A stretch of DNA of 64,000 nt from Nectonema munidae (lineage: Eukaryota; Nematomorpha; Nectonematoida; Nectonematidae), in assembly GCA_030549495.1 (NCBI GenBank), contig JAUIRK010000903.1, positions 248,001 to 312,000 on the forward strand, written 5' to 3'. Positions 11,126 through 23,607 of the stretch are shown here, one piece after another. Below the pieces are notes generated by a model. The model was not told the DNA's origin. It saw only the letters and a program-made list of their open reading frames with translations, and did not search any database. Position 1 is the first letter of the stretch; each line of letters starts with the position of its first letter. A program made the position numbers and the translations under genes.

Positions 11126-13189
11126 TAACATTTATAGAATGAATACTTTTTCTATGCTTAAAATAGATATTTTATTTATAAGGACGTCAGAAAAGGAATG
11201 AACGAAGTAAAACTTTAAACTTATTAATAAATTTTTGAATAATAATATTTTTAATTTAGACCAAATCTATGTTTTTAGCATTTTAAGACTTTTAAAATAG
11301 ATTATAATAAATTGGATAAAAATGATTCTTTCAGTTACTTACTACAAGATCTTGAAAAATTCACATTAGGAACATATTTTCAAATTAAAAACAACAATTA
11401 ATAAGTATTTTTAATTTTTTTCCTAGGATTTTAATCTTTTCCAATCACACAACTTTGTGTTTTTTGTATTCTTTGATGCTTAATTTTGATCTCTTAGTGA
11501 AATAATATGTGTGAAAACGTATATTCTTATAAGTAAAACGATCATTATTCTTACACACAAAAAGTAATTTTGTGTAATCCATTATTGTTAAATTGCTTAA
11601 CATTTTGATTATTTACATGTTCTAGCCTTTATTCGATCATTTTAAACATTTTGTTTTAGACATTTTTTCAAATAATTGCATTTTTTAAATGAACCCTAAA
11701 CTATGAAAACAAATACACCACTTTCTTCAAATTGAAACATCAAAAATATTTTTAAGTAGGAAAGTCATAATTAGTTTCCCCAAATACCCCAAATAAATCC
11801 TCATTAAATTTCAAATTAAGTTTAATTTTTAGACCTGTTTGGTGAAAATATAATTCTTTAAATTTTTTCAATCAAATTTTTTAAATAATCTCAACTTGTT
11901 TTTATCTGATTTTCAAAATATTAAAAAAATCTTTCTTGGAAAGTGTTAAGAATAAAAAAACGTAAAGTAATCACTAATTATTATTATTATATATCTATAG
12001 TTAATTTGTGAGTATTTGATGAATTAAATGTATACTTTCTTTTCAAAACAATTTACTATATGACGGTGTATGATGCTTTATTTTAAATGTTTATATTTAT
12101 TTAAAAATTTTCGTTTATATTTTAGTAGCCAATCATACTCACCAAGCTTTAAGTATAAAATTTATTTTTACATAAATTGCAAAACTTTTTTTACCTTAAT
12201 GATAAATTCTTATTTGTCATAGGTACAGTAAAAGATGCTGCTCTATGAGATTTCATAGACAATCTTAAAACTTAACATTTTAATTATCCGTAGTCAAAAA
12301 TGGATTAGTATTAAAGGATAGAGTAAATATACGTAGTTTTGCCACACTCCTATTATATATCTAAAAGATAAAATTATGAAAATAGAAACAACTTATTTGT
12401 AGTTAAAATTTTTCATTAAAAGTTTGCATATTCATTAGACAATATAAGAAATTTCAAATAAATTCAATAAGAGAGGCAATTTCTCAGCAATGAGAATTTT
12501 TTGCTCAGTAAGATTATATAAAAAGCCTCAAAAGATAGGACACAGTGAACTTTAAATTTGTTTCTGTATTAACGCAAGGTTTAAATTTATTTCATGTTAC
12601 TTTTTGTTTATCCACATTTCATTCTCATGTACGACAGTTTACAATACACTTTAGTCCGACTTTTTTTTAGAGTTTAATTCAAATACTAGTGAAACTAAAT
12701 GCGTATAGCTTTTGCGTTTCTCGATATTATTCACATGCAATATATCAAATTATTATTAAATTTGTAAACTAACTTATTGTTTTCTTTTATTACACTTAAG
12801 AAGCTATACTCTTTTAACTCTATCTTAAATATATTTAAAAATTCACCCTCCCTCCATTTACTCTTGAAAGATTGAAGATATTTTAAATGCATGCCGTGTC
12901 TCTTTCCCTCTGTTATACAAATCTCCATGTACAGTTTATTTAATTCACTAATTGTATTTAATTGCATCTTCATTGTAACTTCACAAACCCCTTATTCCTA
13001 CAATGCGAATAAACCTTGTAATAAAAATTACAAATTTTGTTAATTCAAATTTCCATGCTCTATAAATATTTCAAATCATCTGCTATAGTTTGCGATAAAA
13101 TATTAGTATAAAGGCTTGAAGCTATAAAGTTAAAATCAAGTCTTTTGTTTTCATAAGGTTTAGTTTGATGCTATGACTTTCTTTTTAAT
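11126..13189. other. AT-rich stretch without recognisable gene
   Basis: About 2 kb of AT-rich DNA. The only long frame (12731-12973, minus, 80 codons) has no motif and no supporting context. I see no TIRs, tRNA or other RNA gene. Confidence 0.4.
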
Positions 13190-13640
13190 TGTGTTTTTAT
13201 TGAGCAATTTTTATGCTCATATTATAAATCTTCATTTATAATTTCTGTTATTTTTATTTTATCAACCTAATCTTTTAAACTATGTTACACTTTTTTGTCT
13301 TGTATTTAGATGGATCTATTAGTTAACAAACTCCAATTCAAAATCTCTGTCGTCAAGAATGGATTTTTCCTTAAACTAAAATGCTTCTCTTATTTTTGTA
13401 ATTTTGCTTTTATTAAATAAATCATACCATCATACATTTGAGAAATGCGCATCAAATTTAGTTTAGCAAGGGAACATAATTTTCTTCAGGAATAAGCATA
13501 TATGATAAAAATATATTTTATGTGAAAAGGTTTCAAAATTTTCTATGGAAACTTGCTTATTATAGTTTAAAACTATTTTTGTGATAAAATTTTTAATTTA
13601 AGGCCGGCTTAGTACAAAAATCATTAAATTAATTCCAAAA
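13190..13640 (+). repeat. Dispersed repeat, copy A
   Basis: Matches 30880-31430 in inverted orientation over several hundred bases: ttttgtcttgtatttagatg, gttaacaaactcc, ttcttcaggaataagcatat, atgataaaaatat and ggcttagtacaaaaat all have reverse-complement partners there in the right order. No coding frame or clear terminal repeat is seen, so class is unknown. Confidence 0.6.
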
Positions 13641-14133
13641 AGCAATTAATCAATTGAAAAATAGTCAATAGTCATAAATATTTAAAATATTTATAAAAAA
13701 TCAATTTGTTACATAAAAAAAAATAGAGCAGTTAGGTTAAAAAAGTTGTTTTTAGGTGATGAAGCTGTTTATAAGAAGAAGAAGAAGAAGAAGAAATTTT
13801 TTTACAAATTCGATACACACATAGGAAGTCATTATGATTTATAGATATAGCGTAATTCAAAAGAAAAAAAAGAAAAGAAAAATCTTTAGCAAAAAAGTTT
13901 GAATAATGTTATGTAGAATAATATTAGGAGAACAATATTAAAAATTGAGTGAAGATATGCAAGCGGATGTATTTCCAAAGGTTTATGAAAACCGCTTCAG
14001 GAAAAATACACCATCAGAAAGACAAGGAGATTAAAAAGCAAATAGAGCATCAGGATGAAATGAGTACATGAAATATCCTTAGCTAATTATTTTGACAAAT
14101 ATAGCAATTAACAACATTACAAGTTGTTTTTTC
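13641..14133. other. Non-coding stretch with (AAG)n microsatellite
   Basis: Contains a pure AAG run at about 13773-13795 and A-rich low-complexity sequence at 13860-13885. Nothing else recognised. Confidence 0.6.
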
Positions 14134-16032
14134 TCAATATGAAGAAATGAACCAATCTTTCATGATGAGTTTCATTTTCTTTACTGAAGAGCAACTTTCT
14201 GCTATGAAGCTTCTGTATTTTTCGTAAAAACAAACAACTTTGTATCTTATAGAAAGCTTAGAAGCTTCAAGTCTGAAACACGGTTTATCTAGATTCATAA
14301 TATTTCTGAAAAAATAGGAAGGTTTTGAAGTGAAAAGTATAATATTTTGAAAATGATTATGCGAAGAGTTCAAATTGGAAAGGATAAATATTTCAATTTT
14401 TTGAGTATAAATGTCTTCCAACTTTAACAAGTCAAGATTGACAAAGAGTTCAGTTGTGTGAGACATTTTTTTGAATGGGTAACAATTCTGACAGCTTTTT
14501 TATACAAAACAATTAAGCGATGTAAATTACAGTGCCCAAAGTTGACGAAAATGTAATAAAGATGAGGAAGAAAGAGAGTTTTTAGTAATATCAGAAGAAC
14601 TTTAGTTGGAAAGAGCTTTTTGGTATGAGCTAATATACCCTTTATTTTGGCGAGCTTTATAGAAAGATAAGTAATGTGCTGATTAAAACTGAGATTATTT
14701 TCAATTATTAAACCGAGCAAATTCACTTCAGAAAAGATTTTCAAGTTCAGCTTGTCAAACAAAAAAGTTTCCTCGATGTTTTTTTTCGAGAAAATCATTG
14801 ATTTCGTTTTTGACTGATTTATGGCAAGGTAATTTCGTTCACACAAATTTAACACACTGGAATAAGCGTTCTTTACAGTTCAAAATTATCAGAGCAGTAC
14901 GGAAAAATTAGTGTAAAATCATCTGCTTATATTAAAACATCAAAAAAGTCAGTGCTGTTGATAAAATCATTCATATATACAATAAAAAGCAGTGGACCTA
15001 AGATAGATCCCTGTGGCACTCCTCTGGTTATGTTTTGATAAGAAGAATTTGCCTTGTGGTAGTTGACAAATTGTTTGCGATTTGCTAGATACGAAGCAAA
15101 AAATTTAATTGATGAATTACAGAGACAAAAATGAATAAGCTTGTTTAGTAAGATTTTGTGTGACACACTATCAAACGCTTTGCTTAGGTCCAAGTACATT
15201 GCACCAACATCAATTTTTCTTTCTAAATAGGAAACTATTTTATCAAAAAACAGCAATGTGGGAGTTCTGTAGAGAAACCTTTACTGAAAGCAAACTGACA
15301 GTTTGCTAACATTTTATTATCTTCCAAATATTTTGATATCTGAATAAAAAGTATCTTTTCGAAAATTTTTCCAATCGTTGGAATAATTGAAATAGGTCTA
15401 AAAGAAGATAACTTCAAACCTTTGTCTTTTTTAGGGACAGGTACAACCCTATTGACTTTTAAAACATCTGGAAAAACTGAAGTATCCCAGCATTGATTAA
15501 AGCAGTTGCAGAGTATTAGAGATAAAAATGGCTTCACAAGCTTTATATGATATATGCTTACACCATAAGCGTATTTGGTTTTACTATTTGACAACTCTTC
15601 AATAGCTTTCTCGACATCTTGAACACAAATATTTTCAAATTTGAAGATACTTTTTTGGAAAACATCGACTCTTTCATGAGTAATTTTTGCATCATCTATA
15701 TTTGGCAAGCTAAAAGCCTTGTTGAGTTGGTTTGCTATTAGTTTTTCATCCGTAATAATCTTTCTATCAATTTCAATAGCGCATGAATCATGATTATTGG
15801 GATGGATAACACTTTTCACCTTTGACCAAATTCGTTTTGAGTCGCAATTATTGAAGAAATAGTTTTCATAGTGTGCCTTTTTCAAAAAAATTAACTTATT
15901 TTTAATGTTGTTTCTCATTTTTTTGAAGGAGCACATTAAATTTGAATCGTTGGGAAATTTCCTAATGTTATTATGAAGTGAATTACGCAACTTTATCATC
16001 TGTAGAACTTCTTCAGTGATCCAAGGCTTCAT
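14134..16032 (-). pseudogene. LINE reverse transcriptase relic, 5'-truncated
   Basis: The first open part (16032-15235, 265 codons) starts at KPWITEEVLQMIKLRN, the usual linker between endonuclease and RT in Jockey/CR1/L2-type LINEs, and runs through VVPVPKKDKG, FRPISIIPTIGKIFEK and CQFAFSKGFST. The second (15256-14927) has MYLDLSKAFDSVSHKILL and TRGVPQGSILGPLLFIVYMNDF. The YADD box follows at about 14915-14926 as stop-A-D-D, the Tyr codon having become TAA. The third (14855-14424) has the thumb region NYLAINQSKTKSMIF and NLLGLIIENNLSF. At least three frame or stop lesions, and the endonuclease is absent upstream of 16032. An inactive relic, distinct from the RTE-like LINEs in this window. 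Confidence 0.82.
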
Positions 16033-16148
16033 TTTGACATTAAAAATTTATTTTTGACATTATTATTAATCTGATATAAAAGAATGAATTTATTTACGTG
16101 TACCATGTAAAATCGATTTCATTTTATTCAAAACCGTGCTAAACGAGG

Positions 16149-16670
16149 TAATATATACCATTTTTATTTCTATTTTGTCCTTTTGCATATCTATTTCGTC
16201 TTTAGTCATACCTATTTTATCCTTTTCCAATTCTTTTTTGTCTTTTTGCAATTCTAATTGCTTATGTACTATTTTTAATTTTTGATATTTTGACTATTTA
16301 CACTATGATTTTTTTTTATTTTTGCAGAAAATCAGAAATATAAATCATTTTAATTTTTAATTATTTAGCAAATAAATGCAAATAGTACATGTCAAAGTAA
16401 TATAAATATAGCAAATGAAAAACTAATATTTAAAAAAGGTGAAGGAAACAGAAATGAAAAATGACAAATAAAAATTACAAAAAGACAAAATTGAATTGCA
16501 AAAAGACAAAATAAAATTGCAAAAAGAAAAAAATAAAATTGCAAAAGGACAAAATATAATTGCAAAAGGACAAAATAAAATTAATAAAATTTGAAAAAGA
16601 CAAATAGAATTGTAAAAGGAGAAAATATAATTCAAAAATGAGAAAATAGAACTAAAAATGGTATATATTA
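16149..16670. mobile_element. Foldback-type element with 21-bp subrepeats
   Basis: Ends are inverted: taatatataccattttta at 16149 and taaaaatggtatatatta ending at 16670. Inside the right arm (about 16480-16660) runs a tandem series of roughly 21-bp units of the form attgcaaaaggacaaaataa, six or more copies with drift; the left arm (16172-16262) carries the same unit inverted (ttttgtccttttgcat). About 220 bp of unrelated AT-rich DNA separates the arms. No transposase. The 91-codon minus frame at 16423-16698 is a translation of these repeats. Confidence 0.65.
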
Positions 16671-19516
16671 GTACAAACTTTTTTTTGACACTTTTCATTC
16701 AAATTTTATTTTTTAATAGATAAAAAAATTTCAAAGCTATAAAATGTTCGGCGAGTTATCACATGGTGTTTCAAATGACCAAAGTACATGTTCCTTGACC
16801 AGAACATGAGCTCAAAATTAACCTTATTTTTAATTCCCTTGACATTTATGAATAATTTTTGAATTTTTTTCATATAATTAAAGTACACTTATGAATAAAA
16901 GATTTTGCGCAAAAAAATAAAAGGGTTTTTTATATTCAAAAATTTGACATTTTTCATTGATAAATGTTTATATAACACAAAAATTAATTATTTTGAATTT
17001 TTACATAATCAATCCAGCTTTCAAAGTCCTTGCGTCTTACAAGCTGCGTCAATTTCAACCAACCAACATAATCGAATGTAAAAATGACTTAAATTTTCTA
17101 ATATTTAAAAATTTTGAAAAATATTTTGTTTTGATATATTTTTGTACTCTTAAACTTTTTCACTTAATTTTTTTGCAAAAATTATCAAATTTTAATGAAA
17201 ACTTTATGTGAAGAATTTTTTTCAACATTTTAAACCATGTCCATCTTTAAAGAGTTTTTTTTTTAACACATTTTTTATGAGAGACACTTTCAAAATTATA
17301 AAAATTTGTCTCTAAGCCTTTGAATAATCTATATTTTTCAATGTGCGTGAATATAATTTTAAGTAAAAAATCCTTTATTTTTCACTTTTTTCAAAGCTCC
17401 ATACTTTTACAGCATTATCAATTAGATAGGATCAAAAAGTTTAAAAAAAATGAATTTTAAAAATTTTAATTTATCCAAGCTTGAATAAATGCATAAATTG
17501 AACATTTGAACACAAAAATAATTAAAAAAACAATCATTTCTAATAACTTAGATATTTGGAATCAGTGCATCAAACTCTATCAGAATACAAAATTTAATCT
17601 TCCAATTTTTAATTTTTCTATTTTTTAAGCTTTTTCATGAGCATCAAAATAATGATTTCCCAATAGGGCTTCAATGGTGGTTAGGGTGTAACTCTCAGCT
17701 TAATAGTTCAAGATTAGAGTTACGATCCCCAAAGCTCCCGACTTTAAAAACAAAATGACAAAATTGTGATTACGTCATCAAGCATAGCGCGAGCATATAG
17801 CCTTAGTGTTGAAAGTGCTTTGACCAACCTTCATAGTCTTCAACCAACCAACATAATATCCAATGTATGTGAATATAATTTAAAATCCTTTATTTTTTAC
17901 TTTTTTCAAAACTCCATACTTTTACAGCATTATCAATTAATTATTATCAAACAAGTAAAATATATTTTTAGAATCCCCTCATCATGCTATTTTATAATTA
18001 TAATGTTTTATATATTATTTTGCATTGTTTTGAAAAAAATATTTTTTATTTAAAAATTTACTTCAAGCATGGATATCTAACAATAAGAACAATAATTCTT
18101 AAAGATAAAAGTATTTATCTTGATAGATAAATATCCCATTCAATTTATATCTTTTTCAATAAAATACGGTTTTAAAAATTTTCTGGAACTTGGATTTCGT
18201 GAAGCTCTTGTAGATAAATGCTTATATAAATTTATACCATTATCTGGCAGATTTTTAATGACAGACATGATTAATATGCCAATAAACTAATGTTATATAT
18301 TTTTGTGGTAAAATTGAAGGAAGGTGTTATAATATAAAACAGAAGTGGGGAACCTATTTGTGTTTAAAAGCAGTGTACAATATGTTGTTAACAAAATATT
18401 ATTTATTGAAAAAATTAATTTAACTAAATCACATAGACAAAAATTATTTTAATACAATTAATGAATTTTTACTTTTGTTTTTATTGAGAGAGCATCATGT
18501 TCTACCATAGTGCTTCTCAGTATCAATTCATCTTCCAAATGTTTACCGTTAATTGAGTTTGTTGAGAAATTTTAATTTGGATCATGTAAGAAAATGTTGC
18601 TTCACAAAATAAACCTTAAAAAAAGGTATACCAGTGTTGTATCTAAGGACGATTTGATAGCGGTTGATTTTTAAGCAGATATAAAGCTTTCAATTCGTCA
18701 ATTTACAAAAAATTCAAAAAAAGACGGTTGTTTTCAATTAATTGAGTTCGTTTCACTTAATTTTGTTACAGATATCTTGAATTATGACCCTTATTGTTTA
18801 AATTAAGCTAAAGAATCTATTTTGAATTATAAAAACTAGGGAACTTAAGCAGCTTTAACTTAAAGGTTCACAGCGTCCAAGACCCTTAGCTGTTTCTTTA
18901 ACCGCTGTGCCCAAATTTCTCTTGAATATGTCACTGCATACAATAACTTTTCCAAAGATCACAGAGTGCTTTTTAATTTTTAGAATGGCGGCCTTTGAAA
19001 AAGCGATAATTGTATATAGTATAAAGAGATTCCTTATAGACGTTAAATTGAGTATCTTACTAAATCTATTAAAAATTAATGTTTTATATTTATAAAATTA
19101 TATATCCCCAATAAAGTTTGTCTAACTAAAAGGCATACAGATTACTTTATGGAATGAAAAATATTGAGAAAACATATTAATCATGTTTCAAAAAAAAATT
19201 TTAATTCAAAATTTCAGTTAAAAGCTTAAAAATACCTAAAACACCATTTCTTGAGTCTTATATCTTTTGTTTACTTTGCCAATAACTTTTTAATTGAGTA
19301 CCCCCAGCTGTGCTTCCATATGCTAAAATTTTCCTTAGCTCAGAATTTCCAGTATAGGTTTCTAGAGCTTCTTTATATATTTACTTTAAAAATTGAAAGA
19401 AAAAGCATAAAGTTTATTTTAATATTTGAAACATTAGCGACAACACACATACAAATAAATTGAAAATTTGCAAAAATGATGCCTTGACTGCTTTTTTTCA
19501 AGTTTATGTGATAGAA
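16671..19516. other. AT-rich stretch with a duplicated segment
   Basis: About 2.8 kb. A direct duplication is visible: the run from caaccaaccaacataat (17057) and ccatacttttacagcattat (17399) recurs at 17838 and about 17912, both followed by tcaatta. Open frames at 16957-17211, 17766-18053, 18907-19095 and 19251-19463 have no motif and are likely chance. Confidence 0.45.
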
Positions 19517-19705
19517 TCAACCAAAACGCAGATAGTAGTATTCTTCTCCAAATGATGTCTCTGGTTTTGACTTTATATATTTTTTCAAGGAATCATTCTT
19601 GACCAGAACACTTTTCTCCATATTCTGGTATAATATGGTGACATCTTCATTGCTCTTATTTTCATATGTCCAATCTCTATCATAATAATCGTAAGCGTTC
19701 GTCAT
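19517..19705 (-). CDS. Unidentified short ORF beside the piggyBac insertion
   Basis: A 62-codon minus-strand frame ending at TGA 19517-19519. Its composition is mixed and protein-like (YDYYDRDWTYEN, KSKPETSFGEEYYYLRFG), unlike the low-complexity frames around it. The frame is open upstream for a few codons and then meets a stop formed by the TTAA target site of the piggyBac element 16 bases away. It could be the last exon of a host gene or a relic. I do not recognise the product, and no polyadenylation or splice signal was proven. Low confidence that it is expressed. Confidence 0.22.
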   Translation of the reverse strand: MTNAYDYYDRDWTYENKSNEDVTILYQNMEKSVLVKNDSLKKYIKSKPETSFGEEYYYLRFG

Positions 19706-19724
19706 TTCGTAATAGGGTGCTTAA

Positions 19725-22700
19725 CCCTCGCAAGACGTAACGGGAGTTTTACGTCAACTCAAATTTTCAAAGCTTGATTTCATCGATTATTAAATATATA
19801 ACCTAATATAAAATTAACATGTAAATTATTAAAATAATGTGAAATAACAAATTTTGCTGTTTTTTATTTACTGAAAAAACAAATTAGTCCATACATGGAA
19901 AAAACAAAAAAAATTAACGCCACCAGAAAATCTTCAAAAAATTGAAAAAACTATGATTCTCATATTTTTTTCAAATATTCCTTTTTGAAGTAGTTAAAAC
20001 ATTATAAATTATGATCTGGTTGTTAACATTTAGAATAACAAAGATTTTATACAGGGAAAAATGTTTCAAATATCTTTGATCTTTGACAAAGATATGACAA
20101 TATTTGATTTTTGGATAAAGACAATTTTATTTGAATTTTATCTTTCCTTATTTTAGATTGATTTTTTCATAGTTTTCATGTATTCTTGTTTATGTTATTT
20201 TTTCACTAAATAAAAAAGCCCAATAAAAAAAAACTTTAAAAAAAATTATAAAGCAATTCTTTATTTTCTAAAGTAAGAATAAAAATTAAGAGCAATTATG
20301 ACAGAAAAAATTTGTATGAATTTTACATATGGGCTTTTTACATCTATAACATTTTCTATTTCCTCTTTTTTTCGGCTTGCATGAGGAAACATAACAATAA
20401 CCGCGAGTGGATGTTGTGAGGACAACAAAATCTTCTTCAATGCCGAAAAATCTAATCAAATCTCTTGTCACACTATGCGTAAAAGAATCGTTTTGCCTCA
20501 CTTTCATGGAAAGTTCGCTAAGCTTCAAAGATAGATCTCGCAAAAAATACTTTCTCCCACTTTTACGAGTTGATGGAAATTGTTGAGGAGAATTATGCCG
20601 TAAAATTATCCAACTATTGTGAGCTAAAATGTCTAGATAGTTGCAAAAAAGTAAAAACGGCCATTTTCTTGAAGGCTTGTAACATGTAAACTCTCTAAGC
20701 ATCTGGTTTACAATGTCAACTCCAGATTTAAACTTATTGTATTCTAAAATAGTTTCTGGCTTACTTCGTTCTCCTACCACCTCTATTTTACCAAGGTGCT
20801 GTGATGAAAGGATATACACTACTTTGAAGTTTTTTCTTGCGTGTTTGTGAGGTATATATGCAGTAAGCGATGCATGTTCGCTGTATAAAAATTTACTTTC
20901 ATACTCAGCAAGTTTCAAGTCTTTCAAATAACTAGGTCTGCTTATGTGGGGCATAAATCTTCGTGTAGCTCTGACAGTTCCACAAAGAGTATAACCATTA
21001 TTATTTGCCCATTTACATAAATTATGGGATGTAAAAAAACGATCCATGTAAATACCACATCCTTTTGGTATATTAGATCCCAAAACTAGTCGTTTAACTA
21101 TTTCTTCAGAAGAAAAGTAGTTTTTGTCAGGTAAACCAGGTATATAAATTTCAGGTTTAAAAACATAATAGCTTCGAGCATCGTTACAGTGGTAACATTT
21201 TATACCATAGCGGCCAGGCTTAGATTGATCATATATTTTCAAAGAAGTTCTTCCTCTGAACTTTACAAGTTGCTCGTCAATGGTTACGTAATCTTGAGGA
21301 GTATAATACTTACCATAAATGTGAGAAAAGTGATCATGTAAACATCGAATTGCAGAAAGTTTATCTTTGGGTTTTGTCGTCAAAGCAAATGAATTTATGA
21401 ATTAATAAAAACATATCTCTATTCAAAGCTGCTTTGAGAAAAGGCTCTCAATTCTTATGAGAGAATAGGTATTTTATATCTAAATGTTGATTTCTAGCCT
21501 GACCAATATGAAACAAACATGCGATGTATGCGAGAAAGTCACTCATTGAAAATTTTTGATAGCAGTAGTACAAGGTTTCTGACGAACTACTTTTATTTCT
21601 AAAAATATTTGTTGTTAAAAATATTTAATCAAAAACTTCAACAAATTTATACTTATTTCTAACTTGTTTGCGGATATTGAAGGAAACCAAAATTAAAAAA
21701 TAGTTATTTTTTAATTTGAGAGTATTTGTTCAAAATAATACAAATTTTTAAGGGGAATTTTTACTACTATAAAGGACAAAATGTAGTAAAAAATTTGCAA
21801 CTAGACATTCAATTTTTTTGACTTTTATATAAAATACAAAAACTACTAAACTATAATGTTTGTCAATTAAGTATAAATCTGTTGAAAATAATAAAAAACT
21901 TACCGATAAAAGTGATCCATTTTTAGTTTTGTGCAGGAAAAAATATGCAGTAATAACTCTTGAGTGAAAAATAGATTAAATATTTTGAGAGAGTCAGTTA
22001 GATTTTTGGCCTCTCCTTTTGGACCAGCAGGATCAGAATATTCATTTCTTATATTTTGCGGAATAGGTCTTCCAACGCTAGAAAAAGGATTCCATCGGTA
22101 AATAGTACCATCTGGAGCAGAAAGACTATCATAAGACGAAAGATTCGAAAGAACTTGAACTGCTATTTGAGTAGTCTTCCGTGTTACAGTAATCAGAAAA
22201 ATCACTACTGGATACCGTGTTCGAAGAGGAGCTATTTGAAGACATATGATTGGAAAATACGTTTAGCAAAAACGCAATGAAATTTATTCAATAGCAAAAT
22301 AACGTATTAGAAACCAATTTTCAATCAAGGATTTTCAAGATTATACAGATAACAATTTCACTCACTTCAACGCAACGATGATATTCTGCTATCATCAATA
22401 CAAATTCTTTAGTTAGCACATGTGCCATCACATACATAGATAAAACAGTCAGCATGAAACTGCGGCGCATATATAAACATGTGGCTTTATTGATAAAATG
22501 TTTACATTTCAACATATTCGATATGGTAAAGTACCGATATAAATATTGCACATACATAAACAAACTTCAATTTTATATGATTCCTAATGTATCAGTTATA
22601 TATGTTATGTTGTTATATAAATCAACAGCTTGTATGTTTTATTATGAATCTTTTCTCTGCTTAGTTTAGCTTCATGCGTTTTCTCATCAACAAAAAATGT

Positions 22701-23166
22701 GTTTACAAATAGATTTAACTAAAAGATTTATGTGAATTATTGGATTTTACTTATGAAAAGTGTCAAACTTCCAGTAAATTCCAGACGTTCAAATGATACT
22801 TCTTCTTTTTGAATAGATAGCGTTAAATTTTTTTACAAAAAATACATGAACTAAGTGTAATGAGAAAAATATGCACAAAAAATTAATTTTTTGCTAATAA
22901 TTAATTGAACATAATGAAAAACATTAAAAAAGTCTAGTGGCATTTTTCAGAAAAAAAAAATAGATGGCGTTAACTATTTTGGTGAAAATTTCTATAACAA
23001 ACATAATAAATGAAGTAAGACGGTAAAAATTATATCTTTGAAAATATCAAAAAAAGTTATTGACAATAAAGTCAAAATTTGAAGCTTTTACTTAAAAATT
23101 TTTTTGGGAGTTTTACGGCATAGATCCGTCTTCCGAGGTGGTCTAAAATGATCCGTCTTGCGAGGG
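19725..23166 (-). mobile_element. Complete piggyBac element bounded by TTAA
   Basis: The 3442-bp unit is flanked by TTAA at 19721-19724 and 23167-23170, the invariant piggyBac target. Terminal repeats are ccctcgcaagacg (left) and cgtcttgcgaggg (right), 13 perfect bases. Just inside the left end GACGTAA/TTACGTC (19734-19755) forms a small hairpin; the right subterminal has ttttacgg and a second cgtcttccgagg. The transposase lies on the minus strand in the middle and is decayed, so this copy can only move if a related enzyme acts on it. A related, older copy sits at 47-49 kb. Confidence 0.9.
20286..22245 (-). pseudogene. piggyBac transposase with one intron, disabled
   Basis: DDE-type cut-and-paste transposase. 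Exon 1 (22245-21904) starts with a Ser-rich acidic leader (MSSNSSSSN) and, after a frameshift, has SAPDGTIYRWNPFSS and GPKGEAKNLTDSLKIFNLFF. A donor gtaagt follows at 21903-21898 and an acceptor tttttag ends at 21599, leaving a 305-bp intron in phase 2; splicing restores FYR-NKSSS continuity. Exon 2 has FLAYIACLFHIGQ, LKAALNRDMF and then the 365-codon open block 21383-20286 with catalytic Asp 36 (DEQLVKF), Asp 114 (YMDRFFTS) and Asp 223 (KSGVDIVNQM). It ends in a Cys-rich finger (CYRCKKPIC, CHNCS). Lesions: frameshift in exon 1, a Gly-to-stop type change near 21470 and a frameshift at about 21383. All three catalytic Asp remain. Confidence 0.88.
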
Positions 23167-23607
23167 TTAAGTATATACAAATTTTTTTATCGTGAATATG
23201 TGATGCCGTTGAAGAATTCATCTTTGATAGTTGGATTGGAGAATTAGCGAGCCAGCCTACTCAGTCTGCCTCACCCGTAAGCAGGGGTGTGGACATGCAT
23301 CGAAAAGAGAGGAGGGACGGTCGTTAAATACCGTCCCACTATTTATTTTAAACGCCCACTTTTTAACCGAATTAAGTAAGTATTTTGACATTGATTTTTT
23401 TTCTGACCAACAAAAAACATTTTAGAAATAGAAGATCAAGACCAGTGTTTCTCAAACTTTTTTGGACTACCCCCCTTTGATCACAAGAAGTTTGCCAATG
23501 CCCCCTATTTCAAAATTGAATTACAAATACATAAAATAAACTTTTGTACAAAGTAATTTGAATGAATTTTATTAATATTTTAAATTCGGAAAAATTTAGC
23601 AACTTAC

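Noticed and set aside
12731-12973. 80-codon minus frame
   Set aside because: No motif, isolated in AT-rich DNA.
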